A DNA stretch of 64,000 nt, from contig NZ_KB905370.1 of the NCBI RefSeq assembly GCF_000378985.1, positions 3,927,342 through 3,991,341 of the forward strand, given 5' to 3'. The notes under the pieces are model-generated. The model saw only the letters and a program-made list of their open reading frames with translations, ran no database searches and had not been told where the DNA came from. A program made the translations under genes and the position numbers. Shown here piece after piece: positions 8,923 to 18,247 of this stretch (the first letter of the stretch is position 1; each line of letters opens with the position of its first letter). Source of the DNA: Ensifer sp. BR816. GTDB taxonomy: Bacteria; Pseudomonadota; Alphaproteobacteria; Rhizobiales; Rhizobiaceae.

Positions 8923-9029
8923 CTGCATGTCTTTGTCCTTAAATCGACCTCGATTTAAGGACAAAGACATGCAGCAATTCAAAGTACTACAGCGACCTTT
9001 GCGCGTCTGATAGGACGCGCGGCGCTGTA
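8923..9029. repeat. RIME1-type mosaic element (intact copy)
   Basis: This 107-bp element has two palindromes. The first has 25-bp perfect arms (8923-8947 and 8950-8974) around a CC centre; the second (8988-9029) pairs TACAGCG...GCGCGTC with GACGCGC...CGCTGTA. Size and two-palindrome layout match the 108-bp RIME1 family described from R. meliloti, as I recall. Further copies are at 17112-17210 and 42378-42481. Confidence 0.85.
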
Positions 9030-9155
9030 TATCGATCGATATTCTTGCCGTTCGACATATGCTTCCCTTGCAAGGCAGCTCGGTAGACTCTGCCGTGGCA
9101 ATCGGCTGGCCGATAGACTATATGAACGGCATTCCAAACCTATCGGAGATTTGTC

Positions 9156-9299
9156 ATGTCATCGCAGCGCAAGCCTGCGAACCAGGTTCAATCGCGTTTT
9201 TCTCGCCAGCTCTGGAACGAGCTGCTGCGGGTTCAGACCCGCGACGCCGCGTCTCTTCTGGAAGCCCGCGACCGCGAAGAATGCGAAGAGCGTTCGTAG
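9156..9299 (+). CDS. small hypothetical protein (47 aa)
   Basis: A short frame, ATG at 9156 with GGAG 9 nt upstream, encodes a charged 47-residue peptide (start MSSQRKPANQ, rich in Arg, Glu and Gln, with a FSRQLWNELLR amphipathic stretch). It has no membrane segment or known motif. It sits alone between a RIME1 and a convergent histidine kinase gene. The ribosome site and length support it; otherwise evidence is thin. Confidence 0.4.
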   Translation: MSSQRKPANQVQSRFSRQLWNELLRVQTRDAASLLEARDREECEERS

Positions 9300-9319
9300 C
9301 GGCTTCGCGGCTGCGGCCT

Positions 9320-10699
9320 TCACCCCGCCGGGAACGTGACGACCACCTTCAAGCCGCGGCCGCCCTCGCCGTCCTCGAGACGCATCGTTCCGCCGTAGAG
9401 CGCGGCGATTTCCTCGACGATCGGCAGGCCGAGCCCGGTGCCGGGCGCCTCGGTGCCGCCGCGCCGGAAGCGCTTCAGCACCGCCTCGCGCAGCTCCGGC
9501 CTGATGCCCGGGCCGTTGTCCTCCACCTCGAGCGCGACCTCGTTATCCGAGCCTGAGACACGCACCGTCACCTCCGCCCCGCGCCCGGCATAGAGCAGCG
9601 CATTGCCGATGAGGTTCTTCAGCAGCTCACCGACAAGCAGCGGCTCGGCCCGGATCCATTGTTCCCCTTCGCCGGCAAAGCCGAGATCGATGCCGACCTC
9701 GCCGGCCGCCGGCACGTGCTCGGCGGTGATGCTGCGCGCCAGCCGGGCAAGTTCGATCCGCTCCGATCCACGCGCCTCCTCCTTGGCGGCCGCATCGATC
9801 TTCGCCATCAGCAGCAATTGCGCCAAGATGCGCTCGGCATTGGCGACCGCCTCATCCGCCTTCGCGGCGGCTGAAAGCGCCTCGTCGACCGTCGCCGCCC
9901 GGCGGGCGAGCGCCAGCTGCGTGCGGATAATGGCGAGAGGCGTGCGCAACTGATGGCTGGCATTGCCGGTGAAGTGGCGAAGCGCATCGAGTGCCGACTG
10001 CAGCCGCACCATGAAGGAATTGACCGTATCGACCAGTCCCTGCACCTCGCTCGGCACACGCTCGCCGATCGGATGGAGATCGTCGGGACTGCGCTCGGCG
10101 ATCGCGTCGCCGAGCCGGTAGAGCGGCCTCAACGAAAAGGTCACAGCCACCCAGACGATCAGGGCGGCCCCGGCGATCATCAAGCCGAGGCGGAGCGCCG
10201 AGTGCAGCAAGATCGTCTGCGACAGCTGGCGTCTCGCGATCGTCGTCTCGGCGACCGTGACGACGAAGGGAACGGAATTGACGCCGGTGGAGGCGGAGCG
10301 GCGAAGCACCGCCAGCCGGATGGGCTCGCCGCGGAACACCGCATCGGCAAAACTCGTCGACTGGCCGGCGACCTCGGGAAGCGACGGCAGTGTCTGGTAG
10401 CCGGTGATGAACGCGCCCGGCGGGCCATCCACCCGGTAGAAGACGCGATCCTGCGCGGCCGAGGTCAGCATTTCCAGCGCCACATAGGGTATGTCGACCT
10501 GAAGCGTACCGTCCTCGGCGACGACGACGCGCTCAGCGATCGCCAGCGCCGAGCCTGCGAGCACCCGGTCCGAGACGACGTTCGCCGTCTTGACCGCCTC
10601 CCGATAGGTATCCATCAGGGCGAGTACGCCGATCACCGCGGTCGAGATCAACAGCCAGCCGAGCAGCCTACGTCTCAGCGAATAGACAGCCGTCCTCAT
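9320..10699 (-). CDS. tctE: sensor histidine kinase, TctE-like
   Basis: The 459-residue kinase has two transmembrane helices (about 12-30 and 167-190) flanking a periplasmic sensor region of some 130 residues, a HAMP segment, the phospho-acceptor H-box FTGNASHQLRTPL with His249, and a C-terminal ATPase with N-box, DNGPGI and GTGLGLPI motifs. It overlaps its response regulator by 4 nt (ATGA). Placement beside tctCBA points to sensing of tricarboxylates such as citrate, as for TctDE of enteric bacteria; the ligand is inferred. Confidence 0.88.
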   Translation of the reverse strand: MRTAVYSLRRRLLGWLLISTAVIGVLALMDTYREAVKTANVVSDRVLAGSALAIAERVVVAEDGTLQVDIPYVALEMLTSAAQDRVFYRVDGPPGAFITGYQTLPSLPEVAGQSTSFADAVFRGEPIRLAVLRRSASTGVNSVPFVVTVAETTIARRQLSQTILLHSALRLGLMIAGAALIVWVAVTFSLRPLYRLGDAIAERSPDDLHPIGERVPSEVQGLVDTVNSFMVRLQSALDALRHFTGNASHQLRTPLAIIRTQLALARRAATVDEALSAAAKADEAVANAERILAQLLLMAKIDAAAKEEARGSERIELARLARSITAEHVPAAGEVGIDLGFAGEGEQWIRAEPLLVGELLKNLIGNALLYAGRGAEVTVRVSGSDNEVALEVEDNGPGIRPELREAVLKRFRRGGTEAPGTGLGLPIVEEIAALYGGTMRLEDGEGGRGLKVVVTFPAG

Positions 10700-11373
10700 T
10701 CGGGGTTCGCCGCCTTGTCGAGGTAGTAGCCGATGCCGCGGGCCGTGCGCACCGTCAGCCCGTAGGGCGCCAGGCGCTTGCGCAGCCGGCTCACATATTG
10801 CTCGATGGCATTGGGGCTGAGATCGTCATCGAGGCCGGTCAGCGATTGAACGATCGCGTCCTTGGCAACCACCTTGCCGGCGCGCATGAACAGGAGCTCA
10901 AGGAGCCCTAGCTCGCGGGCCGGAATCTCGATCGGCACGCCGCCGGCCGAAAAGCTGCGCGCATTGAGATCCAGCGAGACATTGCCATAGCTGACGACCG
11001 AGCTGCGCAATCCGGCCTGACGGCGCAGCAGGACCCGGACGCGCGCCTCGAACTCGCCGATGTCGAAAGGCTTGATCAGGTAGTCGTCGGCGCCGAGATC
11101 GAGGCCCTTGATCCTTTCTTCGGGCGAGCCGCGGGCCGTCAGGATCAAAACCGCCGCCCGGTTCTGCCGGGCCCGCATGGCGCGCAACACGTCGAGCCCA
11201 TCCATCTCCGGCAGGTTCAGATCGAGGATGACCAGATCGAAGCTCTCGGCCGCCGCGACGGCATGCGCCGAGGCGCCGTCGTTCACCACATCGACGGCAT
11301 AGCCGCTGCCGCGCAAAAGCGCCGAGAGACCCTCTGCCAGGGCCTGATTGTCTTCAACGAGCAAGATACGCAA
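10696..11373 (-). CDS. tctD: OmpR-family response regulator, TctD-like
   Basis: The 225-residue regulator has a receiver domain with Asp51 as phosphorylation site (VILDLNLPEMDG), Thr78 (LILTARG) and Lys100 (YLIKPFD), and a winged-helix OmpR/PhoB output domain from about residue 125 (ELGLLELLFMRAGKVV, VSRLRKRL, GIGYYL). It should activate the tricarboxylate transporter genes; the phased direct repeat at 12560-12580 is a candidate site. It is divergent from the solute-binding gene at 11452. Confidence 0.9.
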   Translation of the reverse strand: MRILLVEDNQALAEGLSALLRGSGYAVDVVNDGASAHAVAAAESFDLVILDLNLPEMDGLDVLRAMRARQNRAAVLILTARGSPEERIKGLDLGADDYLIKPFDIGEFEARVRVLLRRQAGLRSSVVSYGNVSLDLNARSFSAGGVPIEIPARELGLLELLFMRAGKVVAKDAIVQSLTGLDDDLSPNAIEQYVSRLRKRLAPYGLTVRTARGIGYYLDKAANPE

Positions 11374-11451
11374 ATCGTCACTCTCCCCCGCTTCACCTTA
11401 TCGGTCGCGACCTTGCTTGTGAACGGCGTGTGGGTGAGGCATTGTGAAATT

Positions 11452-12519
11452 ATGCGGTTCTTGATTTCCTTCGCTTTTTGGTTGTTTCTCGCCGGGTTCG
11501 CCTGCGCCGCGCCGGTGTTCTTCCCGGCCGTTTCCGGCGATGCGGCCGCACCGGTTCTCGTCGTCTATTCCTCGCTCGACGAGCCCCTGGCGCGCCCCAT
11601 GATCGTCGGCTTCCAGAAGGCCAATCCGGATGTCGCCGTGCGTTACGAGGACATGCTGACCGGCGAGATCTACGACCGGATCGTCAAGGAGACCGATGCC
11701 GGCCAGACGACAGCCGATTTCGCCTTTTCCTCCGCGATGGACCTGCAGGTGAAGCTCAGCAATGACGGCTATGCGCAGCGCAGCGACCTGCCGATGAGCG
11801 GCCGCTGGCCCGCCTGGGCGAACTGGCGCAACACGGCCTATGCGCTGACCTTCGAGCCCGCCGTGTTCGTCTATCACAAGCCGAGCTTTTCGGGAGAAAG
11901 GCCGCCGGCGACGCGCGCCGAATTCGTCGATTATCTCAAGCGTCAGGGAAGCGACGTCTTCGGCCGCATCGGCACCTATGATATCGAGCGATCCGGCGTC
12001 GGCTTCCTGTTCATGGCCCGCGACCAGGAACAGTTCGGCGACATATGGAGCGTCATCCAGGCGATGGGCGCGGCAGGCGTCAAGCTCTATTCGACCAGTC
12101 AGGCGATCCTCGAGCGGGTAGCGGACGGGCGCTTCGTGCTCGGCTACAACATCCTCGGCTCCTATGCCGCCGACTGGGCCTCCCGGCACCCGGATGTCGG
12201 CATCGTGCTGCCGAAGGACTATACCGTCGTGATGTCGCGAATCGGCCTGGTGCCGCAGGCGGCCGCTTCTCCCGATCTCGGCCGCCGCTATCTCGAATTC
12301 TTCATGTCGAAGGAAGGCCAGACGATCATGGCGCGCGAGCTTGAGATCCCGGCCGTCAGCCCGGAGGTAGCCGGCGAGAACACCGCCAATACCATGCAGG
12401 AAATGCTTGGCGGGCAATTGAAGCCGGTGCCTGTCAGTCCCGGCCTCATGGTCTATCTCGACCAGGTCAAACGCGCCCGGCTGATCGCACGCTGGAACGA
12501 AGTGCTCAGACTCCAGTGA
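11452..12519 (+). CDS. periplasmic solute-binding protein (type II, Fe3+/polyamine-like fold)
   Basis: A 355-residue protein with a signal peptide (MRFLISFAFWLFLAGFACA) and a type II periplasmic-binding-protein pattern: VVYSSLDEPLARPMI strand, TTADFAFSSAMDLQ, NWRNTAYALTFEPAVFVYHKP, and a C-terminal FFMSKEGQTIMARE stretch as in Fe3+ ABC binding proteins. No ABC permease or ATPase adjoins; instead it is divergent from tctDE and upstream of tctCBA. It may feed the sensor kinase periplasmic domain or serve a distant transporter. I chose the ATG at 11452 because the signal sequence begins there. Confidence 0.8.
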   Translation: MRFLISFAFWLFLAGFACAAPVFFPAVSGDAAAPVLVVYSSLDEPLARPMIVGFQKANPDVAVRYEDMLTGEIYDRIVKETDAGQTTADFAFSSAMDLQVKLSNDGYAQRSDLPMSGRWPAWANWRNTAYALTFEPAVFVYHKPSFSGERPPATRAEFVDYLKRQGSDVFGRIGTYDIERSGVGFLFMARDQEQFGDIWSVIQAMGAAGVKLYSTSQAILERVADGRFVLGYNILGSYAADWASRHPDVGIVLPKDYTVVMSRIGLVPQAAASPDLGRRYLEFFMSKEGQTIMARELEIPAVSPEVAGENTANTMQEMLGGQLKPVPVSPGLMVYLDQVKRARLIARWNEVLRLQ

Positions 12520-12559
12520 ATATTCGGCCGCCGAAACAAACCGTTTACGAGCCAGCGGG

Positions 12560-12580
12560 TTGATGTCAGGTTAATGTCAG
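12560..12580 (+). promoter_or_regulatory. phased direct repeat, candidate TctD binding site
   Basis: TTGATGTCAG and TTAATGTCAG lie 11 bp apart (12560-12569 and 12571-12580), one helical turn, in the gap before tctC. Tandem repeats at about 10-11 bp spacing are characteristic of OmpR/PhoB-class regulators, and TctD is the adjacent one. Confidence 0.6.
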
Positions 12581-12753
12581 CTTTCTATGTTGGTTTAGGG
12601 CCGCTGGCGACCCGTGGAGGCGGAATGCCAGCAGCGCATCGGGAGGAAATCACCAATCCGGTCGGAGGTTGCCGCTTTTAGGTCAACCGCCCGTTTCTCC
12701 CGTTCGCGACAACAATCACCGCGCGGACGAACCGCGCCTACGGAGGACCGACC

Positions 12754-13698
12754 TTGAAACACTTCTTCCTCGCATCCATTCTCGCCGGCGCGCTGGCGCT
12801 TCCGGCCTATGCCGCCGACTACACGATCATCGCGCCGGCAAATCCCGGCGGCGGCTGGGACCAGACCGCCCGTTCGCTGCAGACCGTCATGCAGCAGGAA
12901 GGCATCTCCGGCAATGTCCAGGTGCAGAACGTGCCGGGCGCCGGCGGCACGATCGGCCTCGCCCAGTTCGCCAGCCAGCAGAAGGGCAACCCGAACGCCC
13001 TGCTCGTCGGCGGCTATGTCATGGTCGGCGCTATCCTCACCAACAACTCGCCGGTCACCCTCAAGGACGTCACGCCGATCGCTCGCCTGACGGGCGAATA
13101 CGAGGCGATCGTCGTTCCGGCCGCGTCCGAGATCAAGACGATGGCCGATCTCGTCGAAGCGCTGAAGAAGGATCCGGGCGCAGTTTCATGGGGCGGTGGC
13201 TCGGCTGGCGGTACCGACCACATCGCCGTCGGCCTCATCGCCAAGGCTGCCGGCGTCGACCCGACCAAGATCAACTACATCGCCTATTCCGGCGGTGGCG
13301 AGGCGCTTGCTGCGATCCTCGGCAGCCAGGTGACGGCCGGCATCTCCGGCTATGGTGAATTCGAGTCGCAGGTCAAGGCCGGCACGCTCCGCCTCCTCGC
13401 GGTAACGAGCGCCGAGCGCATCGCCGGCATCGATGCCCCGACGCTGAAGGAATCCGGCCTCGACGTCGTCGTCGAGAACTGGCGCATGGTCGCCGCCGCT
13501 CCGGGCCTCACCGACGAGCAGAAGGCGGCCGTCTCCGCCGACATCGAGAAGCTCGCCAAGTCCGCCGGCTGGCAGGAAGTGCTGAAAACCAAAGGCTGGC
13601 AGGACACCTACCTCGCCGGCGACGCCTTCAACGAGCAGCTCGCCAAGGACGTTACGGCCACCGAAGCTGTCCTCAAGGACATCGGACTGGTCAAATGA
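12754..13698 (+). CDS. tctC: tripartite tricarboxylate transporter binding protein TctC
   Basis: The 314-residue protein has a signal peptide (cleavage after PAYA near residue 20) and the family signatures [13 protein letters not shown] (near 29-41), [14 protein letters not shown] (near 61-74) and a [11 protein letters not shown] ligand loop (near 149-159). It captures a tricarboxylate-like substrate in the periplasm for the TctAB channel. The start is TTG at 12754, preceded by CGGAGGACC. Its stop overlaps tctB by 4 nt. Confidence 0.9.
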   Translation: MKHFFLASILAGALALPAYAADYTIIAPANPGGGWDQTARSLQTVMQQEGISGNVQVQNVPGAGGTIGLAQFASQQKGNPNALLVGGYVMVGAILTNNSPVTLKDVTPIARLTGEYEAIVVPAASEIKTMADLVEALKKDPGAVSWGGGSAGGTDHIAVGLIAKAAGVDPTKINYIAYSGGGEALAAILGSQVTAGISGYGEFESQVKAGTLRLLAVTSAERIAGIDAPTLKESGLDVVVENWRMVAAAPGLTDEQKAAVSADIEKLAKSAGWQEVLKTKGWQDTYLAGDAFNEQLAKDVTATEAVLKDIGLVK

Positions 13699-14186
13699 GC
13701 AGGGGAGATAGCCCTTCCGTCGAAACGCGCCGCCCTGATCGGGCGGCGCTCATCATCGCCGTCGTGCTGGCTGCGATTGCCGGCGTGATCTTCTGGGACG
13801 TGTCCCGGCTCACCGGACTTGCCGGCTACTCGCAGGTCGGTCCGACCACGGTGCCTTACGCGATCGCCTGCTGTCTGATCGGGCTCGCCATCTGGACGGC
13901 CGTCGAGGGCTTCAGGGGCGACTTTGCCGAGCGTGAACCGCAGCAGTTCGGACCGGTCGCCTGGGTCGTCGGCGGGCTTGCGGCGCAGATGCTGCTGCTC
14001 AACACGCTCGGCTTTTCGATCGCAACCGGCATCCTCTTCGCCATGACGGCGCGCGGCTTCGGGAAACGGCAACTTTGGCTGACAATTCCCTTCGGCATCG
14101 TCGCAAGTTTCGTCGTCTGGACGATTTTCGCCAAAGTCCTGCAATTGTCGCTGCCGGCAGGACCGCTTGAACGCCTGCTCTTCTAG
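13695..14186 (+). CDS. tctB: tripartite tricarboxylate transporter small subunit TctB
   Basis: A 163-residue membrane protein with four predicted helices, typical of the poorly conserved TctB subunit (150-170 aa). It overlaps tctC (ATGA) and is followed 14 nt later by tctA. Identification rests on length, hydrophobicity and position. Confidence 0.85.
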   Translation: MSRGDSPSVETRRPDRAALIIAVVLAAIAGVIFWDVSRLTGLAGYSQVGPTTVPYAIACCLIGLAIWTAVEGFRGDFAEREPQQFGPVAWVVGGLAAQMLLLNTLGFSIATGILFAMTARGFGKRQLWLTIPFGIVASFVVWTIFAKVLQLSLPAGPLERLLF

Positions 14187-14200
14187 AAAGGCCGACAATT

Positions 14201-15718
14201 ATGGGTACTCTTGACTTCCTTTTGCAGGGGCTGCTGGTTGCTGCGCAACCGATGAACCTGCTTTATGCGCTGATCGGCGTGACCCTCGGCACGGCCGTCG
14301 GGGTGCTGCCGGGCATCGGTCCGGCGCTCACCGTCGCGCTCCTTCTGCCAGTAACCTACCAGCTCGACCCCGGCGGCTCGCTGATCATGTTCGCCGGCAT
14401 CTATTACGGCGGCATGTATGGCGGCTCGACGACGTCGATCCTGCTCAACACGCCCGGCGAAAGCTCCTCGATCGTCACCGCGCTCGAAGGCAACAAGATG
14501 GCGCGCGCCGGCCGCGGCGGCCCCGCCTTGGCAACGGCAGCGATCGGCTCCTTCGTCGCCGGCCTCATTGCCACCATGGGCCTCGCCTTCATCGCCCCCT
14601 ATATCGTCAAGCTGGCACTCGTCTTCGGTCCGCGCGAATATTTCGCGCTGATGGTGCTCGCCTTCGTCACCGTATCTTCCGCCTTCGGCGACTCGACGCT
14701 GCGCGGCCTTACCTCGCTCTTCGTCGGCCTGACGCTCGCCTGCATCGGCATCGACCAGTTGACCGGCCAGGCGCGGCTTTCCTTCGGGGTTCCGGATCTG
14801 CTCGACGGTATCGAGGTGACGACGCTCGCGGTTGCCATGTTCGCGATCGGCGAGACGCTCTACATCGCCGCCCAGGGCGACAAGGGTCCCGACAAGGTCG
14901 AGGCCGTGCGCGGCTCGGTCTGGATGAGCGCCTCGGATTGGGCCCGATCCTGGAAGGCGTGGCTGCGCGGCACCTTCATCGGCTTCCCGATCGGCGCGAT
15001 GCCGGCCGGCGGCGCCGAGATCGGCACCTTCCTCTCCTATGCCACCGAGAAGCGCCTGAGCAAGCATCCGGAGGAATTCGGCAATGGCGCGATCGAAGGC
15101 GTTGCAGGGCCGGAAGCCGCGAATAATGCGTCCGCGGCCGGCACGCTCGTGCCGCTGCTGACACTCGGCCTGCCGACATCCGCAACCGCAGCCATCATGC
15201 TCGCCGGTTTCCAGCAATATGGCCTGCAGCCGGGGCCATTGCTCTTCGCGACCAACCCGCAGCTCGTCTGGGGCCTGATCGCCAGCCTGCTGATCGCCAA
15301 CTTCATGCTGCTCGTGCTGAACCTGCCGCTGGTCGGACTGTGGGTAAAGCTTCTGACGATCCCGAAGCCATGGCTCTATGCCGGCATCCTGCTGTTCGCG
15401 ACGCTCGGCACCATCGGCGCCAATCCGTCGGTCTTCGAGCTCGGCATGCTGCTCGCCTTCGGCCTGCTGGGCTACATCATGCGCGTCTTCGGCTACCCGA
15501 TTGCGCCGGTTGTCGTCGGCCTGATCCTCGGGCCGCTCGCCGAACAGCAGCTGCGCCGGGCGCTGTCGATCAGCCAGGGCGATGTGACCGTGCTCTTCAC
15601 CTCGCCGATTGCGGCGGTGCTGCTGGCGATCGCGGCCCTGGCCTTCATCGTACCACTGATCTTGAGAGCTCGCGGCCGCGGCGAAGTGCTCGCCCAGCTC
15701 GCGGCAAGCGAAGACTAA
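14201..15718 (+). CDS. tctA: tripartite tricarboxylate transporter large subunit TctA
   Basis: The 505-residue protein has about eleven to twelve hydrophobic helices and the TctA hallmarks [17 protein letters not shown] (near 31-47), the [20 protein letters not shown] segment (near 81-100) and [19 protein letters not shown] in the second half, reflecting the internal repeat of the family. It is the ion-coupled channel subunit. A hairpin lies about 70 nt downstream. Confidence 0.93.
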   Translation: MGTLDFLLQGLLVAAQPMNLLYALIGVTLGTAVGVLPGIGPALTVALLLPVTYQLDPGGSLIMFAGIYYGGMYGGSTTSILLNTPGESSSIVTALEGNKMARAGRGGPALATAAIGSFVAGLIATMGLAFIAPYIVKLALVFGPREYFALMVLAFVTVSSAFGDSTLRGLTSLFVGLTLACIGIDQLTGQARLSFGVPDLLDGIEVTTLAVAMFAIGETLYIAAQGDKGPDKVEAVRGSVWMSASDWARSWKAWLRGTFIGFPIGAMPAGGAEIGTFLSYATEKRLSKHPEEFGNGAIEGVAGPEAANNASAAGTLVPLLTLGLPTSATAAIMLAGFQQYGLQPGPLLFATNPQLVWGLIASLLIANFMLLVLNLPLVGLWVKLLTIPKPWLYAGILLFATLGTIGANPSVFELGMLLAFGLLGYIMRVFGYPIAPVVVGLILGPLAEQQLRRALSISQGDVTVLFTSPIAAVLLAIAALAFIVPLILRARGRGEVLAQLAASED

Positions 15719-15787
15719 TCGCTTCCGCCTGCCTCCCAAGGCACCTTGGCGCGGGACGAGGAGGGGCAGCCACGCCCCGCTCTGCAA

Positions 15788-15824
15788 CAGGCCCGGTCGG
15801 CGAATGCCGACCGGGCCTGCTTTC
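15788..15824 (+). terminator. hairpin terminator after tctA
   Basis: A perfect 14-bp stem (15788-15801 with 15806-15819) with loop GAAT is followed by CTTTC. The T-run is short, so termination may be partial. Confidence 0.65.
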
Positions 15825-15919
15825 ATTGCATGGCTGGGGTGAGGTTTTGTGCATTGCAAAAAGGCCTCGCGAGGCCCATCTTTTGCTCATCGAATTGCGA
15901 AAGAAAGTGAGCAAAGACA

Positions 15920-16084
15920 ATGACTAGCAAGAACCGCATGGGCTTCATCGGCCGCGCCTTCGCCGTGCTCGGCGCAGCGACCGCCGCAGCCGCGGCAGTC
16001 GAAGGTCACCGCCGCCCGAACGCTCGCGACCTGCACACGCTCGGCATCAATCCGGCCAACTTCCCGGATACCCGCCGCGGCTGA
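15920..16084 (+). CDS. small conserved-type hypothetical protein (54 aa)
   Basis: The ATG at 15920 opens a 54-residue frame: a short basic start, a hydrophobic Ala-rich helix (about residues 8-27, GFIGRAFAVLGAATAAAAA), then a basic tail ending in a pattern (ARDLHTLGINPANFPDTRRG) that looks selected rather than random. Upstream GAAAGTGAG is a weak ribosome site. It may be a small membrane-associated protein; I do not recognise a named family. Confidence 0.5.
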   Translation: MTSKNRMGFIGRAFAVLGAATAAAAAVEGHRRPNARDLHTLGINPANFPDTRRG

Positions 16085-16266
16085 TGCGAACCGGGCTGTC
16101 GGACGATATCGTCCCGCGGCCCTGAGACTACGGAACGAACGGCGGCTGAATTTGCCGCCGTTGCGACGAATTCCCCGATTGCGACCCGCAAACGGCCATG
16201 CCTGCCATCCGACGCAGGCATAAGCCTGAGCCTTGACCCGCTGCGCTGCCGTGTCATCCTCGTCGG

Positions 16267-17046
16267 ATGATCAGCGCTGTGCTCTTGGATCTTGCCGGCG
16301 TCATCTACGATGGCGAGAAGGCCGTACCCGGCGCGGCAGAGGCCGTCGCCCGCCTGCGGGCCACCGGCCTTCCCATCCGCTTCGTGAGCAACACGACCCG
16401 TTCGAGCAAGCCGACCATACTTGCCCGGCTCGCGAAACTTGGGCTTCCGGTGACGGGGAACGAGCTCTTCACGCCGGCCGAAGCCGCCTGCGACTGGCTC
16501 CGCGCGCAGGCGCGCACCGCCCACCTTCTCGTCCATCCCGATCTAATGCCCGAGTTCCAGGATCTGCCGGCTGGCGGCCGCATGGCTGTCGTCGTCGGCG
16601 ACGCCGGCGATGCATTCGACTACAAGGCGCTGAACACCGCCTTCCGAAAACTCGTCGACGGCGCCGAGTTGCTGGCACTGGCGCCAAACCGCACCTTCAG
16701 GGACGCCGACGGGGAGTTGAGCCTTGATGCGGGAGCCTTCGTCGCCGCGCTGGAATTCGCCAGCCAGCGGCAAGCAATCGTCCTCGGCAAGCCGGCACCC
16801 GGCTTTTTCCACGCCGCCCTCGCCACCATTCCCTGCCCGGCAGCGGACGCCGTGATGGTTGGGGACGATGCGGAAACGGACGTCGCCGGTGCGTTGGGCG
16901 CCGGTCTCGGTCACGCGCTGCTGGTGCGTACGGGAAAGTATCGCGAGGGCGACGAGGCGTGCTTCGCGCCGGCGCCGACCGCCACGATGCCCGACATTTC
17001 GGCTGCGGTCGACTGGATCCTCGCAAGGCGCGGTGGAACAGAATGA
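16267..17046 (+). CDS. HAD-IIA phosphatase, LHPP-like
   Basis: The 259-residue protein follows the HAD subfamily IIA plan: motif I LLDLAGVIYDG (residues 6-16, nucleophile Asp8), motif II SNTTRSS near 39-45, a C2 cap, then GKPAPGFF and VMVGDDAETDVAGALGAG. The usual second Asp of DxD is Ala10, as in the LHPP branch where this position is Ser. It matches the TIGR01458-type group that includes phospholysine/phosphohistidine pyrophosphate phosphatase. The physiological substrate is unknown. Confidence 0.82.
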   Translation: MISAVLLDLAGVIYDGEKAVPGAAEAVARLRATGLPIRFVSNTTRSSKPTILARLAKLGLPVTGNELFTPAEAACDWLRAQARTAHLLVHPDLMPEFQDLPAGGRMAVVVGDAGDAFDYKALNTAFRKLVDGAELLALAPNRTFRDADGELSLDAGAFVAALEFASQRQAIVLGKPAPGFFHAALATIPCPAADAVMVGDDAETDVAGALGAGLGHALLVRTGKYREGDEACFAPAPTATMPDISAAVDWILARRGGTE

Positions 17047-17063
17047 ATCTCTCATAATCGAAC

Positions 17064-17092
17064 AAAAAAAGGCGCCGACCGAAGTCGGCGCC
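17064..17092 (-). terminator. rho-independent terminator serving glnII
   Basis: GGCGCCGAC/GTCGGCGCC forms a 9-bp stem (17071-17079, 17084-17092) with loop CGAA. On the minus strand it is followed by seven Ts (17070-17064), so it terminates leftward transcription from glnII about 120 nt after its stop. Confidence 0.85.
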
Positions 17093-17111
17093 AAGCACTT
17101 GGGAGTACTGG

Positions 17112-17210
17112 CGCATCGGCCCAAAAATCGGGTTCGATTTTCGGAAAGCACGATGCGTGGATTCAAAGTGTTACAGCGCCGCGCGTCTGAAAAGACGCGC
17201 AGCGCTGTAA
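17112..17210. repeat. RIME1-type element between glnII and its terminator
   Basis: The second palindrome (17171-17210) is near-perfect: TTACAGCGC...GCGCGTC against GACGCGC...GCGCTGTAA. The first (17112-17157) is degenerate but keeps the ATCG core and CGCATCG/CGATGCG ends. The ATTCAAAGTG linker is shared with the 8923 copy. Confidence 0.8.
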
Positions 17211-17212
17211 GC

Positions 17213-18247
17213 TTAAGCGACCTTCGAGACCTGCGCCGGAACGGACGCAATCGTCTTCAGCACGCGCGAGGCAATCTGGTAGGGGTCGCCCTGGGAGTTC
17301 GGGCGGCGATCTTCGAGATAACCCTTGTAGCCGTTGTTGACGAAGCTGTGCGGAACGCGGATCGACGCGCCGCGGTCGGCAACGCCGTAGCTGAATTTGT
17401 TCCACGGCGCCGTCTCATGCTTGCCCGTGAGGCGCAAGTGGTTGTCCGGACCGTAGACTTCGATGTGTTCCATCAAGTTCTTCTCGAAGGCGGCCATCAG
17501 CGCTTCGAAATAGTCCTTGCCGCCGACTTCGCGCATATAGGCGGTCGAGAAGTTGCAGTGCATGCCCGAGCCGTTCCAATCGGTGTCGCCCAGCGGCTTG
17601 CAGTGGTACTCGACGTCGATGCCGTATTTTTCCGTCAGGCGCTGCAGCAGGTAACGAGCCATCCAGACTTCGTCGGCAGCCTTCTTGGAGCCCTTGCCGA
17701 AGACCTGGAATTCCCACTGACCCTTGGCCACTTCGGCGTTGATGCCTTCATGGTTGATGCCGGCAGCGAGGCAGATGTCGAGGTGCTCTTCGACGATCTG
17801 GCGAGCGATGTTGCCGACGTTCTTGTAGCCGACACCGGTATAGTACGGGCCCTGCGGTGCCGGGTAGCCCTGCTCCGGGAAGCCGAGCGGGCGGCCGTCC
17901 TTGTAGAAGAAGTATTCCTGCTCGAAACCGAACCAGGCGCCTTCGTCGTCGAGGATGGTGGCGCGGTTGTTCGACGGATGCGGCGTCTTGCCGTCCGGCA
18001 TCATGACCTCGCACATGACCAGCACGCCGTTGGTGCGGACCGGATCCGGGTAGACGGCAACCGGCTTCAGCACGCAATCGGAGCTGCGGCCTTCGGCCTG
18101 GTTCGTCGAGCTTCCGTCGAAGCCCCACAGCGGAAGCTGCTCGAGCGCCGGGAATGCGTCGAATTCCTTGATCTGCGTCTTGCCGCGGAGATTTGGTACG
18201 GGGGTGTAGCCATCGAGCCAGATGTACTCGAGCTTATACTTGGTCAT
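17213..18247 (-). CDS. glnII: glutamine synthetase II (eukaryotic-type, GSII)
   Basis: The 344-residue enzyme opens MTKYKLEYIWLDGYTPVPNL and contains the beta-Grasp WGFDGSSTNQAEG segment (near 43-55), the metal-site EQEYFF (near 129-134), the AGINHEG loop (near 186-192) and a C-terminal NKFSYGVADRGASIRVP segment. Length and motifs are those of GSII, shorter than GlnA (about 470 aa). It condenses ammonia with glutamate. A sigma-54 promoter lies about 95 nt upstream, in line with known NtrC control of rhizobial glnII. Confidence 0.96.
   Translation of the reverse strand: MTKYKLEYIWLDGYTPVPNLRGKTQIKEFDAFPALEQLPLWGFDGSSTNQAEGRSSDCVLKPVAVYPDPVRTNGVLVMCEVMMPDGKTPHPSNNRATILDDEGAWFGFEQEYFFYKDGRPLGFPEQGYPAPQGPYYTGVGYKNVGNIARQIVEEHLDICLAAGINHEGINAEVAKGQWEFQVFGKGSKKAADEVWMARYLLQRLTEKYGIDVEYHCKPLGDTDWNGSGMHCNFSTAYMREVGGKDYFEALMAAFEKNLMEHIEVYGPDNHLRLTGKHETAPWNKFSYGVADRGASIRVPHSFVNNGYKGYLEDRRPNSQGDPYQIASRVLKTIASVPAQVSKVA

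Noticed and set aside
14183..15859. 558-codon minus-strand frame opposite tctA
   Set aside because: The translation is Arg/Gln/Glu-rich and low in hydrophobic patterning, while the plus strand is an unmistakable TctA.
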